Positions 38,491 to 46,278 of a stretch of 64,000 nt of DNA are shown in pieces. This DNA comes from Effusibacillus lacus. GTDB taxonomy: Bacteria; Bacillota; Bacilli; Tumebacillales; Effusibacillaceae. The DNA is taken from positions 25,653 through 89,652 of the forward strand of contig NZ_BDUF01000022.1 in NCBI RefSeq assembly GCF_002335525.1, read 5' to 3'. The notes beneath the pieces are model-generated. The model was not told the origin of the DNA. It ran no database searches and saw only the letters and a program-made list of their open reading frames with translations. The position numbers and the translations under genes were made by a program. Numbering within the stretch: the first letter of the stretch is position 1; every line of letters begins with the position of its first letter.

Positions 38491-39141
38491 GTGGAATTTA
38501 TCTCTCTGTTTATCCTGGCGTTTGCCGTAAGTCTGGATGGGTTTGGAGTCGGAATCACCTACGGCCTGCGTGGCATACGTTTTCCCTGGTGGTCGCTTGG
38601 GGTTGTAACAGTACTTTCGGCAACGGTGATTCTTGTGTCCATGGGAATCGGGCATATCTTTGCCGCGGTACTGTCTCCGAACGGCGCGAAGCTGGCGGGT
38701 GCCGGCATCCTGATATTGATTGGCATCTGGGCCATTTATCAGTTGTTTGCAAAAAGGGAGGATGAAGGTGGGAGTGGATTGCCGGGGGCGGCAGGAGCAA
38801 GGATTTTTAAATTGGAATTGAAAAAACTGGGTCTTGTCATTCAAATACTGAAGACTCCGGCTGTGGCCGATATGGACCGTTCCGGTTCCATCAGTTCCGG
38901 TGAAGCAATGCTGCTGGGGCTTGCTTTGTCCATGGATGCGTTTGGAGCGGGAATCGGCGCTTCTATGATTGGCTGTTCTGCTTTGCTGACAGCGGTAACC
39001 ATCTCTTTTATGAGTTTGCTGTTTATTGGTATAGGATTGAAAATTGGACATAAATATGCAGAGACAGGGTTGGTCCGGCGGATCGCGTACCTGCCGGGGC
39101 TCATCCTGATCGCCATTGGATTTGCAAAGATGTTCTCCTGA
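38491..39141 (+). CDS. ytaF: YtaF-family sporulation membrane protein
   Basis: 216 residues from GTG 38491 with GGGGGTG 5 bp upstream; the longer frame from 38428 adds a non-hydrophobic stretch that the family lacks. Six helices in two homologous halves, each with an acidic motif (AFAVSLDGFGVGITYG and ALSMDAFGAGIGASMI), related to the MntP/LysE-like exporter fold. The hydrophilic loop carries ADMDRSGSISSGEAM, an EF-hand-like segment. B. subtilis YtaF is a sporulation protein of the same polA-mutM-ytaF-coaE cluster; substrate unknown. Confidence 0.9.
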   Translation: MEFISLFILAFAVSLDGFGVGITYGLRGIRFPWWSLGVVTVLSATVILVSMGIGHIFAAVLSPNGAKLAGAGILILIGIWAIYQLFAKREDEGGSGLPGAAGARIFKLELKKLGLVIQILKTPAVADMDRSGSISSGEAMLLGLALSMDAFGAGIGASMIGCSALLTAVTISFMSLLFIGIGLKIGHKYAETGLVRRIAYLPGLILIAIGFAKMFS

Positions 39142-39153
39142 GGAGTTCTGATA

Positions 39154-39753
39154 ATGATTGTCGGATTAACTGGTGGAATCGCAACGGGTAAGAGTACGGT
39201 GTCCCAAATGTTCAGGGAACTGGGGGCACCGATTGTAGATGCAGATGTGATCGCACGGACGGTGGTAGAGCCGGGGCGTCCGGCGTGGCGTGATATCGTC
39301 TCCCATTTCGGTGAGGACATCCTGCTTTCCGACCGCACAATTGACCGCCCGAAACTGGGCGGCATTGTGTTTTCCAATGCAGCGGAAAGAGACAAGCTCA
39401 ACCGGATTGTCCATCCGCGGGTCCGGAAGGAAGCCGGCAGGCAGGTGGCCGAATATTTGCGGAAAGACCCGAATCGTCCCGTGATTCAAGACGTGCCGCT
39501 GTTGATTGAGACAGGCCTTTATCGGCAGATGGACAAGGTGATTCTTGTCTATGTGGACGAACAGACTCAATTGCACCGTCTGATGGAACGGGACGGCGTG
39601 TCCGAAAAGGAAGCCATGAAGCGGATCCGTGCCCAAATGCCAATTGAAGACAAGAAGTCTTATGCCGATTATGTGATTGACAATCGGGGCGGTTTGGATC
39701 AGACCCGCCGGCAAGTTATGCGGATCTGGGAGGAGTTGAGGTCACTCACGTGA
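39154..39753 (+). CDS. coaE: Dephospho-CoA kinase
   Basis: Last step of coenzyme A synthesis. 199 residues from ATG 39154 with TGAGGAG in front. P-loop GLTGGIATGKSTVSQ at the N-terminus, DADVIARTVVEPG substrate-binding segment, and DVPLLIETGLYRQMDKVILV. The stop overlaps the next start (GTGA). Confidence 0.96.
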   Translation: MIVGLTGGIATGKSTVSQMFRELGAPIVDADVIARTVVEPGRPAWRDIVSHFGEDILLSDRTIDRPKLGGIVFSNAAERDKLNRIVHPRVRKEAGRQVAEYLRKDPNRPVIQDVPLLIETGLYRQMDKVILVYVDEQTQLHRLMERDGVSEKEAMKRIRAQMPIEDKKSYADYVIDNRGGLDQTRRQVMRIWEELRSLT

Positions 39754-40295
39754 AAAAAAGGTATGTGCTGATCGGTACGGTGCTGGTGATTCTGGTGACT
39801 ATGGCTGCTTCCAAGCCAATCCTTCGTTGGATGTATCCGCTGTATCACTACCGGATCATTGAACAAAGCGCTTCCAGTTTCAATGTGGATCCCATGCTGG
39901 TAGCCGCCATCATACGGGTGGAAAGCAAATTCAAGGAAGATGATGTGTCCCGTGCCGGCGCCATTGGGTTAATGCAGTTGATGCCGCAGACTGCGGAGTG
40001 GATTGCGGAACAAAGCGGTCTTGCCTATGACAACCCTGACGATTTGGCCCAGCCGCAAATTAACATCCGGCTCGGGAGTTGGTATATCGCGTACCTGGAG
40101 CAGCGGTTCAACGGCAACCGTATCGCTGCCATTGCCGCATATAATTCGGGGCCCAGCCGGGTGGACAAATGGTTGAAAAACGGAACCTGGGACGGCACAC
40201 TGGAACATCTCGACCAGGTTCCGGTCGGGGAAACCCGCCATTATGTGCAGCGGGTTCTTTATAACTTTCAGCGATACAAAGAAATTTATTCTTAG
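39750..40295 (+). CDS. Membrane-anchored lytic transglycosylase (SLT domain)
   Basis: 181 residues from GTG 39750, overlapping coaE by 4 bp. An N-terminal membrane helix (YVLIGTVLVILVTMAA) is followed by a Slt70-like domain: catalytic Glu in RVESKFKEDDVSRAGAIGLMQLMPQTA (shown as RVESKFKEDDV and AGAIGLMQLMPQTA) and AAYNSGPSRVDKWL. It cleaves peptidoglycan glycan strands to anhydromuropeptides, outside the membrane. Homologues adjoin coaE in many Bacilli. Confidence 0.93.
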   Translation: MKKRYVLIGTVLVILVTMAASKPILRWMYPLYHYRIIEQSASSFNVDPMLVAAIIRVESKFKEDDVSRAGAIGLMQLMPQTAEWIAEQSGLAYDNPDDLAQPQINIRLGSWYIAYLEQRFNGNRIAAIAAYNSGPSRVDKWLKNGTWDGTLEHLDQVPVGETRHYVQRVLYNFQRYKEIYS

Positions 40296-40378
40296 GGTAT
40301 TTCTTATCCAATTCACCTTGGGAAGGGAATTTCCTTTTGGCTGCCTGGGCATAACAAACGGGAAGGAGGGAATCGGAT

Positions 40379-41551
40379 TTGGCTTTTCAGGAATGGACCA
40401 AATCGATGCGGCTGCTTCTTTGGATTGGAGTTATGTTTACACTGGCATCTTCCCTTTCATCAGCGTTTGTCAACGTCTTTCTATGGAAACAAACCAAGAG
40501 CATAGTTTGGCTGGCTGTCTTCAACGGATTGCAGTATACAGTGATGCCGTTCGTTTTTTTCTTGGCTAGCCGATTTAACAAAATCCACAGGGAAGTGTAT
40601 TTGCGAATAGGAATTCTTTTGCATGCCTTGTTTTATGCTTTGGTTTTGTGGAAAGGAAGCCAGGCAAGCCCTTATTGGATGGGGCTTTTGTTAGGATCGG
40701 GCGCAGGTTTCTATTGGTACGGATACAATCTGTTGTCATTAAGGGAAACGGATACCAAATTGCGCGGGGAGTTTGGAAGTTGGACCGGAATGCTAAGCTC
40801 GCTGGCGACGATGGCAGCTCCATTGCTATCGGGCTTCCTGATCGCTTCCGTCAGGGAAATCGGATACCCTCTCGTTTTTTCCTTGTCGCTGGCCTTTTTT
40901 GCATGGGCATTTCTTATCAGCCAGCGGCTTGTCACCAATGAGGAATCCGAGCTGCCGGCACCGATTTTTTGCCGTCGGCATCCCAACTGGAACCGGGTTT
41001 TGCTGGGAAATTTTTTTCAGGGAATTCGGGAAGGGGTGTTTGTTTTTTTTGCCTCCATTATGGTGGTGATGGCCACAGGAAGCGAATGGGCATTGGGCAA
41101 ATTTACTGCGGTGAACGCCCTGTTCTCGACCGTTTCTTTTTTTGCGGTGGGGAAATTGCTGCGGTGGTATTGGTATAACGAGTCCATGCTGATCGGTTCC
41201 TTTGTGTCCACAGGGGCGATTGCCCTGTTTCTGTTTGGACAGAACTATCGGACGATCATGCTGTATGGCATTATAACGGCGATTTTTACGCCTTTTTTTC
41301 TCGTTCCATTTGCCGCCAGGGTTTTTCATGTAATTGACGAGGCGCATGAGCGCTATGAAAGGGAATATGTGGTTGAGCGTGAAATCGTACTGAATGGAGG
41401 AAGGGTTCTCAGTATCATTGCTTTCATTTCCACCTATCGTTTTCTGCCAAGGGAATGGATTGCAACCTATCTGCTGCTTGTCGGATCCATGCAGATCCTG
41501 GCGGTGCTGATCCTGAGAAATGTGGGATTCAGGCTGAAGAAAAGCTTTTGA
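40379..41551 (+). CDS. MFS-type membrane protein, YqgE-like
   Basis: 390 residues from TTG 40379 (GGAAGGAGGG upstream). About 12 hydrophobic helices, with the first segment LLLWIGVMFTLASSLSSAFVNVFLW in two parts (LLLWIGVMFTLASS and LSSAFVNVFLW) and a late loop YEREYVVEREIVLNGGRVLS. The opposite-strand MFS gene at 48404-49639 has clearly related segments (STASSLSGLFVNVFLW; VDYIVSREIPIGLGRLLS), so the two are paralogues. Substrate unknown. Confidence 0.8.
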   Translation: MAFQEWTKSMRLLLWIGVMFTLASSLSSAFVNVFLWKQTKSIVWLAVFNGLQYTVMPFVFFLASRFNKIHREVYLRIGILLHALFYALVLWKGSQASPYWMGLLLGSGAGFYWYGYNLLSLRETDTKLRGEFGSWTGMLSSLATMAAPLLSGFLIASVREIGYPLVFSLSLAFFAWAFLISQRLVTNEESELPAPIFCRRHPNWNRVLLGNFFQGIREGVFVFFASIMVVMATGSEWALGKFTAVNALFSTVSFFAVGKLLRWYWYNESMLIGSFVSTGAIALFLFGQNYRTIMLYGIITAIFTPFFLVPFAARVFHVIDEAHERYEREYVVEREIVLNGGRVLSIIAFISTYRFLPREWIATYLLLVGSMQILAVLILRNVGFRLKKSF

Positions 41552-41600
41552 CGAAGCAAATTCCTGAAGTTAGAGCGAATATTTGAGGAAGCTTTTCTTG

Positions 41601-41665
41601 ACAGCAGGAAAGTATAAGTTTTGGTTGTAATCAGGATACCAAAAACTTATACTTTCCAAGCTGTT
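41601..41665. repeat. 65-bp near-perfect inverted repeat upstream of pncB
   Basis: Left arm ACAGCAGGAAAGTATAAG continuing TTTTGG (41601-41624) is matched by right arm CCAAAAACTTATACTTTCC then AAGCTGT (41639-41665), with only one- or two-base bulges; about 23 paired positions around a 14-nt loop. It lies 58 bp before the nicotinate phosphoribosyltransferase start. It could be a strong mRNA hairpin, a MITE-like remnant or an operator. TTGACA overlaps the left edge (41598-41603). Confidence 0.55.
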
Positions 41666-41722
41666 AAAAAAATCTTCGAAGAGTTGTAAAATGGAAAGAA
41701 AAGTTTGCAGAGGGTGACATGC

Positions 41723-43234
41723 ATGACCCAATCTACGGCGGCAGAAAGATTGGAGGAACTTAGGCGGAAACCTGTGTATCGCAGACAGTATTCCGCTTTA
41801 TTGACCGACCTGTACCAACTGACCATGATGTATGGCTATTACAAATCCGGCAAGATGAACCAGCATGCCGTATTTGATCTGTTCTACCGGAAAAATCCTT
41901 GCGATAACGGATTTGCGCTGGCGGCAGGGTTGGAAGAGGTGGTGATCTTCCTGACAGGACTAAAGTTCGAAGAGGAAGATATCGCTTATCTTCGCTCTCT
42001 GAATCTGTTTGACGAAGCGTTCCTGGATGAGTTGAAACGATTTCGCTTCACAGGCACCGTATATGCAGTGGAGGAAGGAACGGTGGTTTTTCCGAACATT
42101 CCTCTGATGCGGTTTGAAGGACCTATTTTTCAACTGCAGCTGGTTGAATCCGCCTGCTTGTCTTTCATTAACCATCAGACGCTAATTGCCACGAAGGCCG
42201 CCCGGATGGTTCAGGCCACCCGCGGTGATCTGTTTGACCATACGCATGAGTCGGTAGAGTTTGGGTTAAGAAGGGCCCAGAATGCGGATGCCGCGACATT
42301 CGGTTCCCGTGCGTCTTATATTGGAGGTTTTGCCGGTACCAGCAATTTGTATGCCGGACAAAATTTCGGGATTCCGGTGGTCGGCACCCAATCCCACAGC
42401 TGGATCCAAAGCTTCCCCAGTGAGTTGGAAGCGTTTCGGGCTTATGCGTCGACCTATCCCGACCGTACCACTCTTCTGGTGGATACATATGACACCCTGA
42501 AAAGCGGTGTCCCAAATGCAATACAAGTTGCACGTGAGCTGAGGGAACAAGGATATGAATTAAGAGCGATCCGACTGGATTCGGGAGATCTGGCCTGGTT
42601 ATCGAAGGAATCCAGAAGGATGCTTGACAGCGCGGGGTTTTCCAATGTGAAAATTCTTGCATCGGGCGATCTGAATGAATATGTGGTGCGGGATCTGATG
42701 CTGCAGGGTGCGAGAATTGACACCTGGTGCTTTGGCACCGCTCTGATCACAGGCGATGATTGCCCTGCGCTGGGCGGCGTGTATAAGCTGGTGGCAGAAG
42801 AGGAAAACGGTGTTATGACACCCAAGATCAAGGTATCGGAAAACCCGGAGAAGATTACAAATCCGGGCTACAAGAGAGCGGTTCGCCTGTATCTGGAAGA
42901 CGGCATGGCTACCGCCGATCTGATCATGCTGGCTGAGGAGCAGTTGGATCCTTCTGAGCCGCTGACCCTTTTTCACCCGATTCATACCTATAAACGGAAA
43001 ACAATCCGCAATTTCAAAATGGAAGAATTGTTGGTGCCCATTCTTGTGAAAGGGGAGATCGTCTATGAACTCCCGGAAGTGGAGCAGATTCGTAGGCGGG
43101 CCAAGACCCAACTCAATTCGTTTCCGCATGAAATCAAACGTCCCATTAATCCGCATGCCTATCATGTGGACTTGTCGGAAAAACTATGGAATCTCAAACA
43201 GAGGTTGCTGAAAGAAGCCCGTGCAAGCAAATAG
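41723..43234 (+). CDS. pncB: Nicotinate phosphoribosyltransferase
   Basis: Salvages nicotinate into NAD synthesis, making nicotinate mononucleotide with PRPP and ATP. 503 residues from ATG 41723 (AGAGGGTGA 6 bp upstream), rather than TTG 41705. Signatures: LTDLYQLTMMYGYYKSG, FDLFYRKNPCDNGFALAAGLEE, histidine loop DHTHESVEFGLRRAQNADAA, and AIRLDSGDLAWLSKESRR in the PRPP region. The length matches the B. subtilis YueK type. The inverted repeat at 41601-41665 may regulate it. Confidence 0.95.
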   Translation: MTQSTAAERLEELRRKPVYRRQYSALLTDLYQLTMMYGYYKSGKMNQHAVFDLFYRKNPCDNGFALAAGLEEVVIFLTGLKFEEEDIAYLRSLNLFDEAFLDELKRFRFTGTVYAVEEGTVVFPNIPLMRFEGPIFQLQLVESACLSFINHQTLIATKAARMVQATRGDLFDHTHESVEFGLRRAQNADAATFGSRASYIGGFAGTSNLYAGQNFGIPVVGTQSHSWIQSFPSELEAFRAYASTYPDRTTLLVDTYDTLKSGVPNAIQVARELREQGYELRAIRLDSGDLAWLSKESRRMLDSAGFSNVKILASGDLNEYVVRDLMLQGARIDTWCFGTALITGDDCPALGGVYKLVAEEENGVMTPKIKVSENPEKITNPGYKRAVRLYLEDGMATADLIMLAEEQLDPSEPLTLFHPIHTYKRKTIRNFKMEELLVPILVKGEIVYELPEVEQIRRRAKTQLNSFPHEIKRPINPHAYHVDLSEKLWNLKQRLLKEARASK

Positions 43235-43256
43235 CCAAACTGGAGGAGGAAGACAA

Positions 43257-44396
43257 ATGAAATTCGTAGTGGCTCCCGATTCTTATAAGGGAAGCCTCAC
43301 TGCCCGGGAAGCATGTGAAGCGATGGAGAAAGGGATTCGAAAAGTGGTGCCCGATGCAAATGTCATAAAGGTTCCGATGGCAGACGGGGGAGAAGGGACA
43401 GTACAGAGCCTGGTGGACGCCACGGGCGGCCGGATCCTGACCCATGCCGTGACCAATCCGATAGGGGAGAAGGTTACGGCGAAGTACGGAATCCTGGGGG
43501 ACGGGGAAACGGCTGTGATTGAAATGGCGGAGGCCTCAGGGCTTTACCTCGTTCCGAAAGATCGCCGGAATCCCTTGCACACCACTACATTCGGCACGGG
43601 TGAATTGATTCGTGCTGCATTGGATCATGGTTGTCGAAAGTTCATCCTTGGGATAGGCGGCAGTGCGACCAACGACGGCGGGATCGGCATGGCGCAGGCG
43701 CTTGGTGTGAAGTTTCTGGATGATTCGGGAACTGATCTTCCCTTTGGCGGAGGTTCTTTGGGCCAATTGAGCCGAATAGACCTGGCGGGAATCGACCCGC
43801 GGCTGAAAGAATGTACTTTTACGGTAGCGTGTGACGTGGACAACCCGCTGACCGGTCCTCAGGGAGCCAGTCATGTGTTCGGACCGCAAAAAGGGGCTAC
43901 CCCCGATATGATTCAAATCCTTGACCAAAACCTTCTCCATTATTCGCAAATTATCGAACGGGATTTGGGAAAATCCATCCGGGAGCTGCCCGGTGCAGGT
44001 GCTGCCGGCGGTTTGGGAGCCGGCATGGTTGCTTTCCTCGGTGCAGTGCTGAAAAGAGGAGTTGACATTGTAATCGAAGCTACCGGAATTGAGGAGAAGG
44101 TGGCAGGGGCTGACCTGGTTTTTTCCGGGGAGGGTCAGGTTGATTTCCAGACGGAACGGGGAAAAACGCCTTTTGGGGTGGCGAAGGTGGCGCAGCGGGC
44201 CGGGGTTCCCGTGATTCTGGTTGCAGGTTCCATCGGAGAAGGCGTCGAAATATTATACCAACATGGGGTGCAGAGTGTTTTTTCTATGGTCAACCGGCCG
44301 ATGACTCTGGAAGAAGCAATGGAAAATGCCCATGTTCTTTTGGAAGCTGCCATTGAGAGAATAGTCCGTGCAAAATTTCACAACTATAAAGATTAA
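43257..44396 (+). CDS. glxK: Glycerate kinase
   Basis: Phosphorylates D-glycerate. 379 residues from ATG 43257 with GGAGGAGGA 6 bp upstream; 43221 in the same frame lacks a site. Type-1 glycerate kinase (GlxK) landmarks: VAPDSYKGSLTAREACEAM, GGEGTVQSL, LGIGGSATNDGGIGMAQALG, DVDNPLTGPQGASHVFGPQKG, and SGEGQVDFQTERGKTPFGVA. Next to a lactate permease, which suggests use of small hydroxy acids, though the two are probably separate transcripts. Confidence 0.95.
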   Translation: MKFVVAPDSYKGSLTAREACEAMEKGIRKVVPDANVIKVPMADGGEGTVQSLVDATGGRILTHAVTNPIGEKVTAKYGILGDGETAVIEMAEASGLYLVPKDRRNPLHTTTFGTGELIRAALDHGCRKFILGIGGSATNDGGIGMAQALGVKFLDDSGTDLPFGGGSLGQLSRIDLAGIDPRLKECTFTVACDVDNPLTGPQGASHVFGPQKGATPDMIQILDQNLLHYSQIIERDLGKSIRELPGAGAAGGLGAGMVAFLGAVLKRGVDIVIEATGIEEKVAGADLVFSGEGQVDFQTERGKTPFGVAKVAQRAGVPVILVAGSIGEGVEILYQHGVQSVFSMVNRPMTLEEAMENAHVLLEAAIERIVRAKFHNYKD

Positions 44397-44417
44397 AAAA
44401 TTTTTCAAAAAGTAATA

Positions 44418-44431
44418 CGCAAGCGCTTTCA
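44418..44431. promoter_or_regulatory. CcpA cre site at the lactate permease promoter
   Basis: CGCAAGCGCTTTCA matches 12 of 14 positions of the cre consensus TGWAANCGNTNWCA on either strand. A TGG-TATATT extended -10 lies about 8 bp downstream, so bound CcpA would sit on the promoter. Repression of lctP by preferred sugars is expected. Confidence 0.65.
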
Positions 44432-44499
44432 TTCATGGTATATTATTTGCTGTAATGGTCAAGTCATCATATCACCTTATCAAACAGGAGGTAGACAGC

Positions 44500-46158
44500 A
44501 TGCAACCGTGGACAAAAGTTGTTGATCCGTTTGGCAACATCTGGTTGTCAGCACTCGTCGCGGCTTTGCCGATCTTCGTTTTGGGCTACCTGTTGGCGGT
44601 CCGGAAGATGAAAGGCTATCTGGCGGCACTCATTACCATTGTTATTGCAACACTGATTGGTATTTTTATGTACGGGATTCCTTATAACAATTCCGTAGGC
44701 GCCGTGTTGGCAATGGACTTCCTGGGCGCGTTCAAAGGACTCTTCCCAATTTTTTATGTGGTGCTGTTTGGTGTGTTCCTCTACAACCTGACGGTGGAAG
44801 CAGGTCAATTTGAGATTATCAAATGGTCAATCGGGAAAGTATCGGATGACCAGAGGATTCAGGCCATCCTGATTGCATTCTGTTTCTCTGCCTTTATTGA
44901 AGGGGCGGCAGGTTTTGGAACACCGGTGGCCATCGCGGCTGCCATGATGATCGGGATGGGATTCCCGCCCGTTTATGCGGCAGGTCTGGCGCTTGTGGCA
45001 AATTCCGTACCGGTTGCTTACGGTTCCATAGGGATCCCGATTACAACCGCCGGATCAGTTACAGGACTTGATCCGAACCTGATTGGGGCAATGGCAGGTC
45101 GTCAGCTGCCGATTCTGACTCTTATCGTTCCTCTTTGGGTTGTCATGATCATGGGAGGATGGAAAGCGGCGAAAGGGGTGCTTCCGGCTGCTATCGTGGC
45201 GGGTGTATCTTTCGCGGCGGCCCAGTTCATATCATCCAACTACTTTAGCTACCAGATTACAGACTTGGCGGCGTCTTTCAGTTCTATCATCGCAATGGCC
45301 ATTCTTCTGGTCTTCTGGAAACCGAAAGACAAGTGGACTTTTGAAGGGGCGCAAGTTCAACTGGCCAGTGACAAGAAATACACTGCAGGTCAAGTGGCGG
45401 TTGCCTGGTCTCCTTACGTAATCACAATGATTGTAATTTTTATATGGTCGGAAAAATGGTTCAAAGACCTGTTCCCGGCTTCCAAGGCGGGTCAGGCAGC
45501 ACCTTGGTACGAAATCAAGTTTGCCGTTCCGGGACTTTATGCCAAAACGGGCGACACAGTATCCAATGTTGTTCACTCGATCAACTGGTTCACGGCCTCC
45601 GGTACTGCGATTCTGGTGGCCACTCTGCTGAGCGCGCTTGTGCTGATAGCATTTGCAAACTTCTCGTTTGCACGCTACCTCAAGACATTTGGCAATACCT
45701 GCAAGCAACTGGCGCTTCCTGCACTTTCCGTTGCATGCTTCCTTGCTTACGCGGAACTGAGCACAAGAACCGGTATGGGGGAAACGTTGGGGAAAGCACT
45801 CTCCTCCACTGGCGTCCTGTTCGCGTTCTTTGCGCCGATTATCGGCTTTATCGGGGTGTTCCTGACCGGTTCCGATACTTCCACGAACGCATTGTTCGGA
45901 AAACTGCAGCAAGTTGCAGCAAAAGAGGTTGGAATCAGCGATATTCTGGCTGTGTCCTCCAACTCCACCGGCGGTTGTGCCGCGAAGATGATCTCTCCGC
46001 AGTCGATTGCCGTGGGGGCGGGTGCCACCAACCAAGCGGGCCAGGAGGGGAACATTCTGCGCTTTACGTTCAAGCACAGTTTGATCTTCGTCGGTCTGAT
46101 GGGTGTCATCTCCTGGCTGCAGGCTTACGTTTTCCCATGGATGGTACCGACACCGTAA
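44500..46158 (+). CDS. lctP: L-lactate permease
   Basis: 552 residues from ATG 44500 (CAGGAGGTAG upstream); ATG 44455 is in frame but adds a leader that contains the ribosome site. About 13 transmembrane helices, with the LctP signatures FIEGAAGFGTPVAIAAAMMIGMGFPPVYAA (in two parts FIEGAAGFGTPVAIAA and MMIGMGFPPVYAA), SNSTGGCAAKMISPQSIAVG, and LTGSDTSTNALFGKLQ. Imports lactate or related 2-hydroxy acids by proton symport. A strong terminator follows. Confidence 0.95.
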   Translation: MQPWTKVVDPFGNIWLSALVAALPIFVLGYLLAVRKMKGYLAALITIVIATLIGIFMYGIPYNNSVGAVLAMDFLGAFKGLFPIFYVVLFGVFLYNLTVEAGQFEIIKWSIGKVSDDQRIQAILIAFCFSAFIEGAAGFGTPVAIAAAMMIGMGFPPVYAAGLALVANSVPVAYGSIGIPITTAGSVTGLDPNLIGAMAGRQLPILTLIVPLWVVMIMGGWKAAKGVLPAAIVAGVSFAAAQFISSNYFSYQITDLAASFSSIIAMAILLVFWKPKDKWTFEGAQVQLASDKKYTAGQVAVAWSPYVITMIVIFIWSEKWFKDLFPASKAGQAAPWYEIKFAVPGLYAKTGDTVSNVVHSINWFTASGTAILVATLLSALVLIAFANFSFARYLKTFGNTCKQLALPALSVACFLAYAELSTRTGMGETLGKALSSTGVLFAFFAPIIGFIGVFLTGSDTSTNALFGKLQQVAAKEVGISDILAVSSNSTGGCAAKMISPQSIAVGAGATNQAGQEGNILRFTFKHSLIFVGLMGVISWLQAYVFPWMVPTP

Positions 46159-46172
46159 AGAAAAACACCATG

Positions 46173-46202
46173 AAAGCACGGGATTGTTCCCGTGCTTTTT
46201 TC
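46173..46202 (+). terminator. Terminator of lctP
   Basis: AAAGCACGGGA/TCCCGTGCTTT with a TTGT loop and a run of six T. Confidence 0.9.
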
Positions 46203-46278
46203 ATCTTTTTGACTCCGGGAGGAAAGAACTGTACCATTAGATCGATCCATTCAGACAGATAGCACCGGGGAGGCCATC

